Origin: Altererythrobacter sp. BO-6
GTDB lineage: Bacteria > Pseudomonadota > Alphaproteobacteria > Sphingomonadales > Sphingomonadaceae
DNA length: 64,000 nt
Direction of reading: 5' to 3'
Assembly: GCF_011047315.1 (NCBI RefSeq)
Contig: NZ_CP049259.1
Span: 62,001-126,000, forward strand
Position 1 is the first letter of the stretch. Each line of letters starts with the position of its first letter. The notes beneath the pieces were generated by a model, which was not told the DNA's origin, made no database searches, and saw only the letters and a program-made list of their open reading frames with translations. A program made the position numbers and the translations under genes. Below, piece after piece: positions 1 through 8,656 of the stretch.

Positions 1-1308
1 GGGCCTGTGATCGCGGTCTATGTGCTCGATGACGCGCGTGCCGGTTCGCACAAGTATGGCGGCGCATCGCGCTGGTGGCTGCACCATGCGCTGGAGGATC
101 TCGCCGCGAGCCTTGCGAAGCGACATGCGAGGCTGATCCTGCTGCGCGGCGATACGGTGGAGGAACTCGCCAAGATCGCTGAGGAAACTGGCGCCGAGGC
201 GGTCCATGCCAACCGCCATTACGAGCCATGGTGGCGCAAGGCGCAGGGAGAGCTCAAGGAACGCCTGGAGCTCAAGCTCTACGATGCCAACTACCTGCTG
301 CCGCCCGGCGCGGTGGTGACCGGATCTGGCACGCCGTACAAGATCTACACGCCGTTCTCGAAAGCGACGCTGGAACAGCTCCCGCCGCGCGATGTGCTGC
401 CGGAGCCGGAGACGGTCTCATCACCCGATACTTGGCCCTCCAGCGACGCGCTGGAGGACTGGAACCTCCTCCCGACACATCCCGACTGGGCGGGCGGGAT
501 GCGCGACTTCTGGCAGGTCAGCGAAGCCGCCGCGCACGAGCGGCTCGGCTGGTGGGAAGACCATGTCGATGACTATCAGGAAGATCGCAATCTCCCCTCG
601 GTCGACAAGACCAGCCAACTTTCGCCCTACCTGCATTTCGGGCAGGTCAGCCCGATACAAATATGGCATTCACTCAAGGATAAACGCTCATACGGCTGGA
701 AGACGTTCGAAAAGGAGCTGATCTGGCGCGACTACGCGCAGAACGCGATCTGCCAGTTCCCCCGGTACGCGCTCGATAACTATCGCGACGAGTTCGATAA
801 AATCGAATGGCGCGACCCGGAAACCGACGAGAGCGCCGCGCGCGACCTCAAGGCCTGGCAGCAGGGCCGCACCGGCTACCCGATCGTCGATGCCGGGATG
901 CGCCAGCTGTGGCAGACCGGCTGGATGCACAACCGCGTGCGGATGATCGCGGCGAGTTTCCTGATCAAGCATCTGCTGATCGACTGGCGTGAGGGGGAGC
1001 AGTGGTTCTGGGACACGCTGGTCGATGCTGATTACGCCAGCAACGCGACCAATTGGCAATGGACCGCGGGCACGGGGGTCGATTCGAACATGTTCGTGCG
1101 GATCATGGCGCCGCTCAGCCAGTCGGAGAAGTTCGACGCTGCGGGCTACATCCGCCAATATGTGCCCGAACTCGCCGATCTCGACGAACCCTTCGTCCAC
1201 GACCCGCCCGATCATATGCGCGGGCGCTATCCGGCCAGGATCATCGGCCACAGGGAAGGGCGCGAGCGCGCGCTGGCCGCATATAAGGCGATGAAGGGCT
1301 ACGGATAG
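1..1308 (+). CDS. phrB: Deoxyribodipyrimidine photolyase (5' end outside window)
   Basis: Photolyase/cryptochrome family enzyme that uses FAD and blue light to split cyclobutane pyrimidine dimers in DNA. The reading frame is open from base 1, and the first visible residues (IAVYVLDD) match the middle of the antenna-chromophore domain, so the true start lies upstream; the GTG at 7 is probably internal. The C-terminal FAD-binding domain is complete. It has the LSPYLHFGQ segment, then the conserved stretch with MHNRVRM, and near the end NWQWTAGTG and FVRIMAP, which form the FAD pocket. About 40-50 residues appear to be missing compared with usual class I photolyases (470-480 aa). CPD specificity is inferred; a (6-4) or cryptochrome role cannot be excluded by eye. 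Confidence 0.93.
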   Translation, partial: GPVIAVYVLDDARAGSHKYGGASRWWLHHALEDLAASLAKRHARLILLRGDTVEELAKIAEETGAEAVHANRHYEPWWRKAQGELKERLELKLYDANYLLPPGAVVTGSGTPYKIYTPFSKATLEQLPPRDVLPEPETVSSPDTWPSSDALEDWNLLPTHPDWAGGMRDFWQVSEAAAHERLGWWEDHVDDYQEDRNLPSVDKTSQLSPYLHFGQVSPIQIWHSLKDKRSYGWKTFEKELIWRDYAQNAICQFPRYALDNYRDEFDKIEWRDPETDESAARDLKAWQQGRTGYPIVDAGMRQLWQTGWMHNRVRMIAASFLIKHLLIDWREGEQWFWDTLVDADYASNATNWQWTAGTGVDSNMFVRIMAPLSQSEKFDAAGYIRQYVPELADLDEPFVHDPPDHMRGRYPARIIGHREGRERALAAYKAMKGYG

Positions 1309-1369
1309 GCTTGCCCCTGCGAAGCACGCTCCATAGGGTGCGCGCAAACAGACGCAGGGAGAGAGAATA

Positions 1370-2557
1370 ATGCGGCTTGGGTTGAGCAGCGCGGCAATGG
1401 CGCTGGCGCTGAGCGGGTGCGCGGCGAGCTATGCCGGGCCGGTCGAGACTGGCGCCACACAAGTGGCGGCGGTCACCATGGTCACTCCGCCAGAGCGCGA
1501 CCCTTCCGAACTGGAGGTGCTGTTCTGGACCGATGCCCAGCGTGCAGACCGGTTCCGCAAGATGGAACAGTGGTTCGCCGGGCACGAAGTTGCTGCTGCG
1601 CCAGAACCGCGGGCCCTGCCGGATGGTGCGCCGCTCAGTCCCGAACTCGCGGCGGATGTGCACGCCTTCATGGAAGCGACCAACGCCGTGGGCGTGATGG
1701 TGCTGCAGGATGGCAGGAAGCGCTACGAGTCCTATCGGCTCGGCTTCGGGCCGGACCAGCGCTGGACCAGCTTCTCGGTCGCCAAGAGCTTTACCGCCAC
1801 CCTGCTGGGTGCGGCGGTGAAGGATGGCTTCATCAAGAGCCTGGACGATCCGGTCACCCGCTATGTCCCGGCGCTGGCGGGATCCGCCTATGACGGGGTT
1901 ACCGTCGAGCAGATCGCAACGATGACTTCGGGCGTGGCCTGGAACGAGGACTATACCGATCCCAAGAGCGACGTGGCGCAGATGAACCGGTTCGTGGTCG
2001 AATACGGGCCGGATGCGATGGTGACGCAGCTGCGCGGATTGAAGCGTGAGGCGCCGGCAGGCCAGAAGTGGGTCTACAAGACCGGCGAGACAAATCTGAT
2101 CGGGTTGGTGGTGGAAAATGCGGTAGGCCTGCCGCTCGCCGAATATGCCAAGGCCAAGATTGTCGATCCGGCGGGCTTTGAAGGCGAGCTGTTCTGGATG
2201 ACCGATCCGCGGGGCGGCAATATCGGCGGCTGTTGCCTGTCGATCCGGCTGGCGGACTATGCCCGCATGGGCCAGTTTGCGCTCGAAGGCGGCAACGGCA
2301 CAGTGCCAGATGGCTGGTTTGCCCGCGCCGGCGATTCGCTGGTCGATTTCGGCGATAGCGGCTTCGGCTATGGCTATCAGTGGTGGACCTATCCCGGCGG
2401 CAATTACGGGGCGCAAGGCATTTTCGGGCAGGCGATCACGCTATTGCCGGAAAAGCAGATCGTTCTGGCCGTGGTCAGCAATTGGCCCACCGCGACCAGC
2501 CCCGACAATCGAGCCCTGTCGCGGGAACTGGCGGCCAAGATCGCCGCCGCCGATTAG
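1370..2557 (+). CDS. Serine hydrolase of the beta-lactamase (class C/esterase) family, lipoprotein
   Basis: A 395-aa predicted outer-membrane lipoprotein. A short signal peptide ends in a lipobox (L14-S-G-C17). The rest is a beta-lactamase-fold domain with the catalytic SxxK tetrad at S136-V-A-K139. Such enzymes act as esterases, D-amino-acid peptidases or, less often, beta-lactamases; the substrate cannot be predicted. The start is supported by a purine-rich GGGAGAGAG stretch just before ATG. It stands alone, about 60 bp after the photolyase gene, and faces the PilZ gene convergently. Confidence 0.85.
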   Translation: MRLGLSSAAMALALSGCAASYAGPVETGATQVAAVTMVTPPERDPSELEVLFWTDAQRADRFRKMEQWFAGHEVAAAPEPRALPDGAPLSPELAADVHAFMEATNAVGVMVLQDGRKRYESYRLGFGPDQRWTSFSVAKSFTATLLGAAVKDGFIKSLDDPVTRYVPALAGSAYDGVTVEQIATMTSGVAWNEDYTDPKSDVAQMNRFVVEYGPDAMVTQLRGLKREAPAGQKWVYKTGETNLIGLVVENAVGLPLAEYAKAKIVDPAGFEGELFWMTDPRGGNIGGCCLSIRLADYARMGQFALEGGNGTVPDGWFARAGDSLVDFGDSGFGYGYQWWTYPGGNYGAQGIFGQAITLLPEKQIVLAVVSNWPTATSPDNRALSRELAAKIAAAD

Positions 2558-2571
2558 CCGCCAATCGGGCG

Positions 2572-2920
2572 TCAGCAAGCGCTGCGGTAAGATCCGAGAT
2601 TGGCGTAGCGCTGCAGGATGTTGTCATGCACGATCGGGCTCAAGAGCTCGCTGAAGGCGCATCCGACGATGCAATTGTCCCACCACACAACCTGGGCCTG
2701 AAGCGATCTCGAGCCCGGGCAGGGTCAGCCAGCACACCTGGCCTTCGTGCATCCGGTTGATCGAAGCGGCCGAAAAGCCCGAAATGGACAGATCATGCAC
2801 CACGCTCTGGAACGCACGCCCGCCCGATGCGCGCAGCATCGCGGGAATGGTCAGCTTGGTGCGGGGAGCGCAGCGATCTTCCTGCGCAGCGATATGGTAG
2901 CGATCCTGCATCGTCTGCAT
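2572..2920 (-). pseudogene. PilZ-domain protein broken by a +1 frameshift
   Basis: PilZ domains bind cyclic-di-GMP. The first part reads with the R-rich entry (CAPRTKL) and the D-x-S-x-x-G-F signature (DLSISGF). After the LTLPGLE segment the frame runs into unrelated residues and stops. Dropping one base at about 2707 restores a canonical PilZ C-terminus: SLQAQVVWW, then DNCIVGCAF and a tail ending GSYRSAC at a stop at 2572-2574. The repaired protein would be about 115 aa, a normal size for a single-domain PilZ protein. The chosen ATG has a GAGGA about 9 nt upstream. Either a real inactivating insertion or a sequencing error is possible; the intact downstream frame favours a recent event or an error. 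Confidence 0.82.
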
Positions 2921-3053
2921 CACGAAATTCCTCAATCAGCGTATCTTGCCAGGCCCCAGCCAGCATGCGCGCCGTAACCTTGCGGCAGGCCAATCGGGAT
3001 CAGGCTTTACGCACGTTGGCCGAGCGCGGTTACCAGCCTGTCACCAGGGGTGG

Positions 3054-3069
3054 TTAGCGCGGCATTAAC
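3054..3069. promoter_or_regulatory. Candidate CtrA-type box
   Basis: The sequence TTAG-N7-TTAAC has the exact spacing of the alphaproteobacterial CtrA consensus (TTAA-N7-TTAAC) with one mismatch in the first half-site. It lies between the end of the SDR gene and the start of the PilZ gene, about 130 bp upstream of the latter. A one-mismatch match can arise by chance; functional assignment is speculative. Confidence 0.3.
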
Positions 3070-3088
3070 GCCAAGGAATTGAGCGATT

Positions 3089-3805
3089 TCAGCTGTCGAT
3101 ACGTTCGCGGTGCCCGGTCGGGAAATCGCTTTGCAGCAATGACACCAGCCGGTCAGCAACCGCCTCCGGCGGCTTCACGGTCGCGGGATCTTCGCCGGGA
3201 TAGGCGCGCGCACGCATGGTTGTGCGGGTGGCACCCGGATCGACAATGGCGACGCGAATATCGGCAAGTTTTTCAACTTCCTGCGCATAACAGCTCAGAA
3301 TATTGTCGAACGCAGCCTTGCTCGATCCGTAAGCACTCCAATAGGCGCGCGGCGCGGCCCCGACGCTGCTGGTCAAGCCGACAATTCGCGCGGATTTCGC
3401 GCGCTTCAGCATTGGATCGAATGCCGCCAGCAGCGCCTGCGTCGCCAGCACATTGAGGTTGAAGGCGCGGTTGAGCTGCTTGGCGTCAATCTGCGTCACT
3501 GGCGTCAGCGAGGGCAGATAGGCAGCCGACAGCACCAGTATGTCAAGCGCATCCCAGCGTCCCGACACCGCCGTGGCGAGCCGCCCGATCGATTCGGGCT
3601 CGGTCAGGTCGAGCGGGGCGATCGTCGAGCTGCCGCCGATTGCATGGATCGCGTCTTCGACCTCTTCCAGCGCCTTCACATCGCGCGCGACCAGCACGAC
3701 ATGCGCGCCCGCCGCTGCCAGTGCCTTGGCCGTGGCTGCGCCGATACCTTTGCTCGCGCCGGTGACAAGCGCCAGCTTGCCGTCAAGCGGTTTGCCGTCA
3801 GTCAT
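3089..3805 (-). CDS. Short-chain dehydrogenase/reductase (SDR)
   Basis: A 238-aa classical SDR. The NAD(P)-binding motif TGASKGIG is at residues 15-22, an NAG-like segment (LVLSAAY) follows, then the catalytic Ser in GLTSSVG (about 146-147) and the YxxxK pair Y159/K163. The ATG at 3805 is chosen because it begins MTDGKPLDGKLALVTG and sits 4 bp after the purF stop, implying one purF-SDR transcript. A longer in-frame start overlapping purF is unlikely. Substrate is unknown; the basic residue after strand 2 (VARD) suggests an NADP(H) preference, which is an inference. Confidence 0.85.
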   Translation of the reverse strand: MTDGKPLDGKLALVTGASKGIGAATAKALAAAGAHVVLVARDVKALEEVEDAIHAIGGSSTIAPLDLTEPESIGRLATAVSGRWDALDILVLSAAYLPSLTPVTQIDAKQLNRAFNLNVLATQALLAAFDPMLKRAKSARIVGLTSSVGAAPRAYWSAYGSSKAAFDNILSCYAQEVEKLADIRVAIVDPGATRTTMRARAYPGEDPATVKPPEAVADRLVSLLQSDFPTGHRERIDS

Positions 3806-3809
3806 TTGA

Positions 3810-5294
3810 TCAAGCTGCCTTGTGATCGGGGAAGGAAAGTTGCGCTGCCGCATCCTCGGTCGAGGCGAGGTCGGTCAGCGACGTGGGGTAATCGCCGGTG
3901 AAACAGGCGTCGCAGAATTGCGGGCAGCCGTTGTCACGCCGCTTGGCGCCAACCGCACGATAGAGCCCGTCAATCGAAACGAAGGCCAGGCTGTCCGCCT
4001 TGATGAATTCGCGCATCGGCTCGATATCCATCCGCGCGGCGAGCAGCTTGCTGCGCTCCGGCGTGTCGACTCCGTAAAAACAGCTGTGCGCCGTGGGTGG
4101 GCTGGCGACGCGGAAATGCACTTCGCTCGCGCCCGCTTCGCGCATCATCTCGACGATCTTCATCGAGGTGGTGCCGCGCACGATCAGATCGTCGATCAGC
4201 ACGATCCGCTTGCCTTCCACTAGCCCGCGATTGGCGTTGTGCTTGCGCTTGACGCCGGAATGGCGCGCGCCATCGGATGGCTGGATGAAGGTCCGCCCAA
4301 CATAGTGCGAACGGATGATGCCGAGTTCGAACGGCACGCCCGATTGCTGGGCATAGCCGATGGCCGCGGGCACGCCGCTGTCAGGCACAGGCACGACGTA
4401 ATCGGCATCGACCGGGCTTTCGATCGCCAGTTGCTGGCCGATCGCCTTGCGCGCTTCGTAGACGGTGTGTCCGGCGAACATCGAATCCGGGCGGCTGAAA
4501 TAGACGTGCTCGAAAATGCAGGGGCGTGGATTGTGGCGGCCAAAGGGGTGGAGCGATTCGGTCGCTCCATCAAAGCCGACCTTGACCAACTCGCCCGGCT
4601 CGACTTCGCGCACGAATTCCGCGCCGACCACGTCGAACGCGACGGTCTCACTGGCGAACACTACCGCGTCACCCATCCGGCCCATCACCAGCGGGCGGAT
4701 GCCCAGCGGATCGCGGCACGCGATCATGCCTTCGGGCGTCATCACGATCAGCGAATAGGCGCCTTCGACCAGCCGCAAGGCATCGACGAACCGGTCGATC
4801 ATGGTGGGGTAGCGGCTGGTTGCGACGAGGTGGATGATCACTTCGGTATCCGAGGTCGACTGGAAGATCGCCCCGTTCTGCACCAGTTCGCTGCGCAGCT
4901 TCTGCGCGTTGGAGATATTGCCGTTATGCGCCACGGCAAAGCCGCCGCTGGCAAGATCGGCATAGAGCGGCTGGACATTGCGCAGGCCAGCGCCGCCGGT
5001 GGTGGAATAGCGCACGTGACCAGCTGCCATCGGTCCGGGCAGCTCGGCGATCGCTTCGGACGAGGAGAAGTTTTCCGCGACATGGCCAAGCCCGCGTCGC
5101 GAATAGAATTCCTTGCCGTCGAAACTGGTGATCCCGGCGGCTTCCTGGCCGCGGTGCTGCAAGGCGTGAAGACCCAGGGCAGTGGCGGCGGCGGCATCGG
5201 TGGCGTTGATCGCGCCGAAAATCCCGCACTCCTCGCGCAGCTTGTCGCCATCCATATCGAGGTAGGGATGCGTCCAGTTGATCGCCGTGGTCAT
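3810..5294 (-). CDS. purF: Amidophosphoribosyltransferase (first step of purine synthesis)
   Basis: Converts PRPP and glutamine to 5-phosphoribosylamine in the cytoplasm. The 494-aa protein has a 22-residue propeptide before C23 (EECGIFGA), the N-terminal nucleophile exposed after cleavage. The PRPP-binding loop VLIDDLIVRGTTS lies at 365-377. Cysteines C259, C405, C461 and C464 occupy the positions of the [4Fe-4S] ligands of the Bacillus-type enzyme, so this is the Fe-S form rather than the E. coli form. It leads a two-gene unit with the SDR 4 bp downstream and is divergent from lolC across about 190 bp. Confidence 0.97.
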   Translation of the reverse strand: MTTAINWTHPYLDMDGDKLREECGIFGAINATDAAAATALGLHALQHRGQEAAGITSFDGKEFYSRRGLGHVAENFSSSEAIAELPGPMAAGHVRYSTTGGAGLRNVQPLYADLASGGFAVAHNGNISNAQKLRSELVQNGAIFQSTSDTEVIIHLVATSRYPTMIDRFVDALRLVEGAYSLIVMTPEGMIACRDPLGIRPLVMGRMGDAVVFASETVAFDVVGAEFVREVEPGELVKVGFDGATESLHPFGRHNPRPCIFEHVYFSRPDSMFAGHTVYEARKAIGQQLAIESPVDADYVVPVPDSGVPAAIGYAQQSGVPFELGIIRSHYVGRTFIQPSDGARHSGVKRKHNANRGLVEGKRIVLIDDLIVRGTTSMKIVEMMREAGASEVHFRVASPPTAHSCFYGVDTPERSKLLAARMDIEPMREFIKADSLAFVSIDGLYRAVGAKRRDNGCPQFCDACFTGDYPTSLTDLASTEDAAAQLSFPDHKAA

Positions 5295-5485
5295 CGTGTG
5301 CGCCTGCCTGCTTGAGCCCGCCGTGCCGTTGCGCGGGTCAATGGAGATGTTACGCCTCGATTACAAGGGTAGAGCGTGCGCTGTCACAGCTTTTGCTAGG
5401 GAAAGCTCGCCCGCTTGCATTGCGCCCTGCGGCCCGGCGCCCTAAATGCGCGGTTCATCGCCTCTGCCGCAGAGACCCAAGCATC

Positions 5486-6727
5486 GTGATCCTGTCCCCC
5501 TTCGAACGCATGATTGCCAAACGCTACCTCTTGCCGGGCAAGGGGGAGGCATTCATCGCGCTGGTCGCCGGCATCAGCGTGGGTGTGGTGATGCTGAGCG
5601 TCGCCATGCTGGTGGTGGTGATGAGCGTGATGAACGGCTTTCGCGCGGAATTGCTCGACAAGATCGTGGGGCTGAACGGGCATGCCATCGTCCAGGCCTA
5701 TGGCGGGCGGCTCGACAGCTGGCGCGAAGTGCTGGAAGAGGTGCGGGACACGCCCGGCGTGGTCGATGCCTCGCCGTTGATCGAACAGCCGCTGCTGGTC
5801 ACTTTCAACGGACGCGTGGAAGGGATCTTCGTGCGCGGCCAGACGCAGGATGACCTTGCGGGCCTTTCCGATCGGGTGCTGCTGGGCAATATTTCCGAAC
5901 TGCAGCAGGATTCGGGCAATGTCGCGATCGGATCGCGCCTGGCCCAGAATATCGGCGCGCGGGTGGGCGACACCATCACCATCATCAATCCGCAGGGCCG
6001 GGCGACACCGTTCGGCACCTCGATGCGGCAGGTCGGCTATCGCGTTGCAGCGATCTTCGAAGTCGGGATCTACGATTACGACGAGAAATTCGTGATGATG
6101 CCGATCCCCGATGCGCAAACGCTGCTGCTGCTGGGCGATGCAGTGGGCATGATCGAAGTTTCCGTGACCGATCCCGACAAGGTGGGTGAAATCCTTGCTC
6201 CGGTGGAGGAAAAGGTCGCCGGCCGGGCGATCGTGTCCGACTGGAAAACCATGAACGCGACCCTGTTCGAAGCGCTCCAGGTTGAGCGTGTGGCGATGTT
6301 CTTTGCCCTAAGTTTCATGGTGCTGGTGGCGGCTTTTAACATCCTTTCGAGCCTGGTGATGCTGGTCCGCGCCAAGACCCGCGATATCGCGATCATGCGC
6401 ACCATGGGGGCGACGCGGCGCAGCCTGATGAAGATCTTCGTCACCACCGGGTTCACCGTCGGCGCGATCGGCACGGTGGCCGGGCTGGTGCTGGGCGCGC
6501 TGATCTTGACCTTCCGCCAGCAAATCGTGCGCTTTATCGAGATCGTCACCGGGCAGAACCTGTGGGATCCCTCGATCCGCTTCCTGTCCACCCTGCCATC
6601 ACGCACCGATCCCCTGGAGGTGACCGGTATCGTGTTGCTGGCGCTGGTGCTCAGCTTCCTTGCCACGCTCTATCCGGCGCTCAAGGCCGCCAGCACCGAT
6701 CCGGTGGAGGTGCTGCGCTATGAGTGA
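5486..6727 (+). CDS. lolC: Lipoprotein-releasing ABC transporter permease (LolC/LolE family)
   Basis: Inner-membrane permease that with LolD extracts mature outer-membrane lipoproteins and passes them to LolA. The GTG at 5486 gives [18 protein letters not shown], a normal LolC/E N-terminus; upstream in-frame codons look non-coding. The 413-aa protein has the expected topology: one N-terminal transmembrane segment (about residues 24-48), a large periplasmic domain and three C-terminal helices in a FtsX-like domain, with [20 protein letters not shown] as the family signature. Its stop overlaps the lolD start by 8 bp. Only one permease gene is present, suggesting a homodimeric (LolF-like) transporter. 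Confidence 0.93.
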   Translation: MILSPFERMIAKRYLLPGKGEAFIALVAGISVGVVMLSVAMLVVVMSVMNGFRAELLDKIVGLNGHAIVQAYGGRLDSWREVLEEVRDTPGVVDASPLIEQPLLVTFNGRVEGIFVRGQTQDDLAGLSDRVLLGNISELQQDSGNVAIGSRLAQNIGARVGDTITIINPQGRATPFGTSMRQVGYRVAAIFEVGIYDYDEKFVMMPIPDAQTLLLLGDAVGMIEVSVTDPDKVGEILAPVEEKVAGRAIVSDWKTMNATLFEALQVERVAMFFALSFMVLVAAFNILSSLVMLVRAKTRDIAIMRTMGATRRSLMKIFVTTGFTVGAIGTVAGLVLGALILTFRQQIVRFIEIVTGQNLWDPSIRFLSTLPSRTDPLEVTGIVLLALVLSFLATLYPALKAASTDPVEVLRYE

Positions 6728-7409
6728 TGTGCTTGAACTTGAACCGGTTGTGCGGCTGCGCGGGTTGAAGCGCAGCTTCCAGCAGGGCGAAACCCGGATC
6801 GAAGTGCTGCGCGGCGTCGATCTGGATATCATGCCCGGCGAAATCGTGGCGCTGCTCGGCCCATCCGGCACCGGCAAATCGACCATGCTGCAGGCGGTCG
6901 GCCTGCTGGAAGGCGGTTTCGAAGGCTCGATCCGCATTGCGGGGGAAGAGGCAGGCACGCTGCCGACCGACGAGCGCACCAGGCTGCGGCGCGAGCATCT
7001 GGGCTTCGTCTACCAGTTCCATCACCTGCTGCCCGATTTCAACGCGTGCGAGAATGTGGTGATGCCGCAGATGATTGCGGGCGTGCCGCATGATGCGGCT
7101 GAAAAGCGCGCCGAAGAGCTGCTGGTTGCGCTGGGGCTTGGCCACCGGATGGACCACCGCCCGAGCCAGCTTTCGGGCGGCGAGCAGCAGCGCGTGGCGG
7201 TTGCCCGGGCGCTCGCCAACCGGCCGATGCTGGTGCTGGCGGACGAGCCGACCGGCAATCTCGACGAGCATACGTCCGAGCGGGTGCTGGGCCAGTTCCT
7301 TGAGCTCGTGCGCGGCGAGGGCAGTGCCGCGCTCGTCGCGACCCATAACGAACGGCTGGCGGCCAAGATGGACCGCGTGGTTCGCTTGCATGAAGGTGTG
7401 CTAGAATAG
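6720..7409 (+). CDS. lolD: Lipoprotein-releasing ABC transporter ATPase
   Basis: Cytoplasmic ATPase subunit of the Lol exporter (229 aa). Walker A GPSGTGKS lies at 47-54, the Q-loop follows in [12 protein letters not shown], the ABC signature is LSGGEQQR and Walker B is [11 protein letters not shown]. The MacB/LolD-type Q-loop region (FQFHHLL-like) supports LolD over other small ATPases. The ATG at 6720 lies inside the end of lolC, so translation is probably coupled. An upstream in-frame ATG at 6660 would overlap lolC further and adds an Arg-rich non-homologous leader, so it is rejected. Confidence 0.95.
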   Translation: MSDVLELEPVVRLRGLKRSFQQGETRIEVLRGVDLDIMPGEIVALLGPSGTGKSTMLQAVGLLEGGFEGSIRIAGEEAGTLPTDERTRLRREHLGFVYQFHHLLPDFNACENVVMPQMIAGVPHDAAEKRAEELLVALGLGHRMDHRPSQLSGGEQQRVAVARALANRPMLVLADEPTGNLDEHTSERVLGQFLELVRGEGSAALVATHNERLAAKMDRVVRLHEGVLE

Positions 7410-7505
7410 CGACGCTCGCCGAGCGCCATGGCGCGCCGGTGGATATGGGTTTGAGCGATTGCGCATTGGTCACGAAATTGTCCCTTCAGACTGGAAGGGG
7501 ACACC

Positions 7506-8024
7506 ATGCTTTCATCGATTTTGCTCGTCGCGCTGCTTCAAGCCACCACGACACCGCCACCTGCTGCTCCGCCGCCGACCTGCGACACGGAAGGTTACGC
7601 AGGGTTCGATTTCTGGATTGGCGAGTGGGACGTCTATCCGGCTGGGCGCGACACAAAGATCGCCGACAGCCGGATCGAGCGCAAGCATAATGGCTGCGCC
7701 GTGCTGGAAAGCTGGATGCCGCTGCGCGGGCAGGGCGGCTCCAGCCTCAATCACTACGATGCCGCCACCGGGCTATGGCACCAGAAATGGGTCGGCTCCG
7801 CGCCCGGCGCGGTGGAATTTGTCGGCGGCGTAACCGATGGCAAGATGGTGCTGGCCGGCAACTGGCCGCAACCTGGCGCGCCGCATACGTTGATCCGGAT
7901 GAGCTATACCCATGATGAGGACGGATCGGTCCGCCAGTTCGGAGAGGCCTCGACGGACCATGGTCTTTCATGGCAAACGTCATTCGATTTCATTTATCGC
8001 CCCAAAAAGGACGCTCCCGAATGA
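7506..8024 (+). CDS. Secreted protein of the DUF1579-like/lipocalin-type family
   Basis: A 172-aa protein with a short hydrophobic export signal (about residues 1-14) followed by a Pro-rich linker. The mature part begins with [10 protein letters not shown], the signature of small beta-barrel proteins annotated as DUF1579 or lipocalin-like. Two cysteines (in PTCDTEG and NGCAVLE) could form a disulfide. A purine-rich GGAAGGGG lies just upstream of the ATG. The stop overlaps the glutathione peroxidase start as ATGA, so the two are probably co-expressed. No ligand can be predicted. Confidence 0.7.
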   Translation: MLSSILLVALLQATTTPPPAAPPPTCDTEGYAGFDFWIGEWDVYPAGRDTKIADSRIERKHNGCAVLESWMPLRGQGGSSLNHYDAATGLWHQKWVGSAPGAVEFVGGVTDGKMVLAGNWPQPGAPHTLIRMSYTHDEDGSVRQFGEASTDHGLSWQTSFDFIYRPKKDAPE

Positions 8025-8500
8025 CGACGATTGCCGATTTCACCGTCACCACCAACCGCGGCGAAGAGCTCGATCTTGCCGACAAGAAGGGCAAGGTGCT
8101 GCTGGTGGTGAACACCGCCAGCAAATGCGGCTTCACCCCGCAGTATGACGGGCTGGAAAAGCTCTTCCAGCAATACAAGGACAAGGGCTTCGAGGTGCTC
8201 GGCTTTCCCTGCAACCAGTTCGGCGCGCAGGAACCGGGCAATGCCGACGAGATCGAGCAGTTCTGCAAGATCAATTTCGGCGTCACTTTTCCGCTGATGC
8301 AGAAGATCGACGTCAATGGCCCCGATGCCTCGCCGCTTTATGACTGGATGAAAGGCGAGGCCAAGGGCCTGATGGGATCGACCTCGATCAAATGGAACTT
8401 CACCAAGTTCCTGATCGACCGCGAGGGCAATGTGGTGCGCCGCTATGCGCCGACCGACAAGCCCGAACGGATCGCGAAGGATATCGAGAAGCTGCTTTGA
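8021..8500 (+). CDS. Glutathione peroxidase (BtuE-type thiol peroxidase)
   Basis: A 159-aa peroxidase reducing H2O2 and organic hydroperoxides using thioredoxin or glutathione. The peroxidatic cysteine (in place of selenocysteine) is C36 in [12 protein letters not shown]70 in NQFGAQEPG and the WNFTKFL segment complete the catalytic tetrad. C82 is placed like the resolving cysteine of thioredoxin-dependent bacterial enzymes. The ATG at 8021 overlaps the previous stop by 4 bp; a longer in-frame start at 7970 overlaps the preceding gene and lacks homology. Cytoplasmic, no signal peptide. Confidence 0.93.
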   Translation: MTTIADFTVTTNRGEELDLADKKGKVLLVVNTASKCGFTPQYDGLEKLFQQYKDKGFEVLGFPCNQFGAQEPGNADEIEQFCKINFGVTFPLMQKIDVNGPDASPLYDWMKGEAKGLMGSTSIKWNFTKFLIDREGNVVRRYAPTDKPERIAKDIEKLL

Positions 8501-8516
8501 GCCGCTAACAAACCAT

Positions 8517-8594
8517 CGTCATTCCCGCGAAGACGGGAATCCAGTTGCTACCGATCTGGTTTCCTTCTGGATCCCCGCTTTCGCGGGGATGACG
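8517..8594. repeat. REP-like paired palindrome, copy 1
   Basis: About 78 bp starting CGTCATTCCCGCGAAGACG and ending with the inverse (CGCGGGGATGACG), each arm itself containing a small hairpin (CCCGC/GCGGG). The same element recurs near 35.5 kb and 61.9 kb. It lies between the glutathione peroxidase stop and dnaE and could act as a transcript-stabilising or terminating structure. Confidence 0.88.
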
Positions 8595-8656
8595 AGACGA
8601 GAGAATCTTGTGGATTGGCGCTTGGCCAATGCGAGGCTGCGCAGCATAGTACCGCG

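Noticed and set aside
1241..2416. Minus-strand 391-codon frame antisense to the serine hydrolase
   Set aside because: Overlaps a gene with clear motifs and a lipobox; no RBS or domain on this strand.
4239..5315. Plus-strand 358-codon frame antisense to purF
   Set aside because: It lies wholly opposite a complete, motif-bearing purF and has no RBS or recognisable domain; high G+C with GC-rich third positions produces such open shadows.
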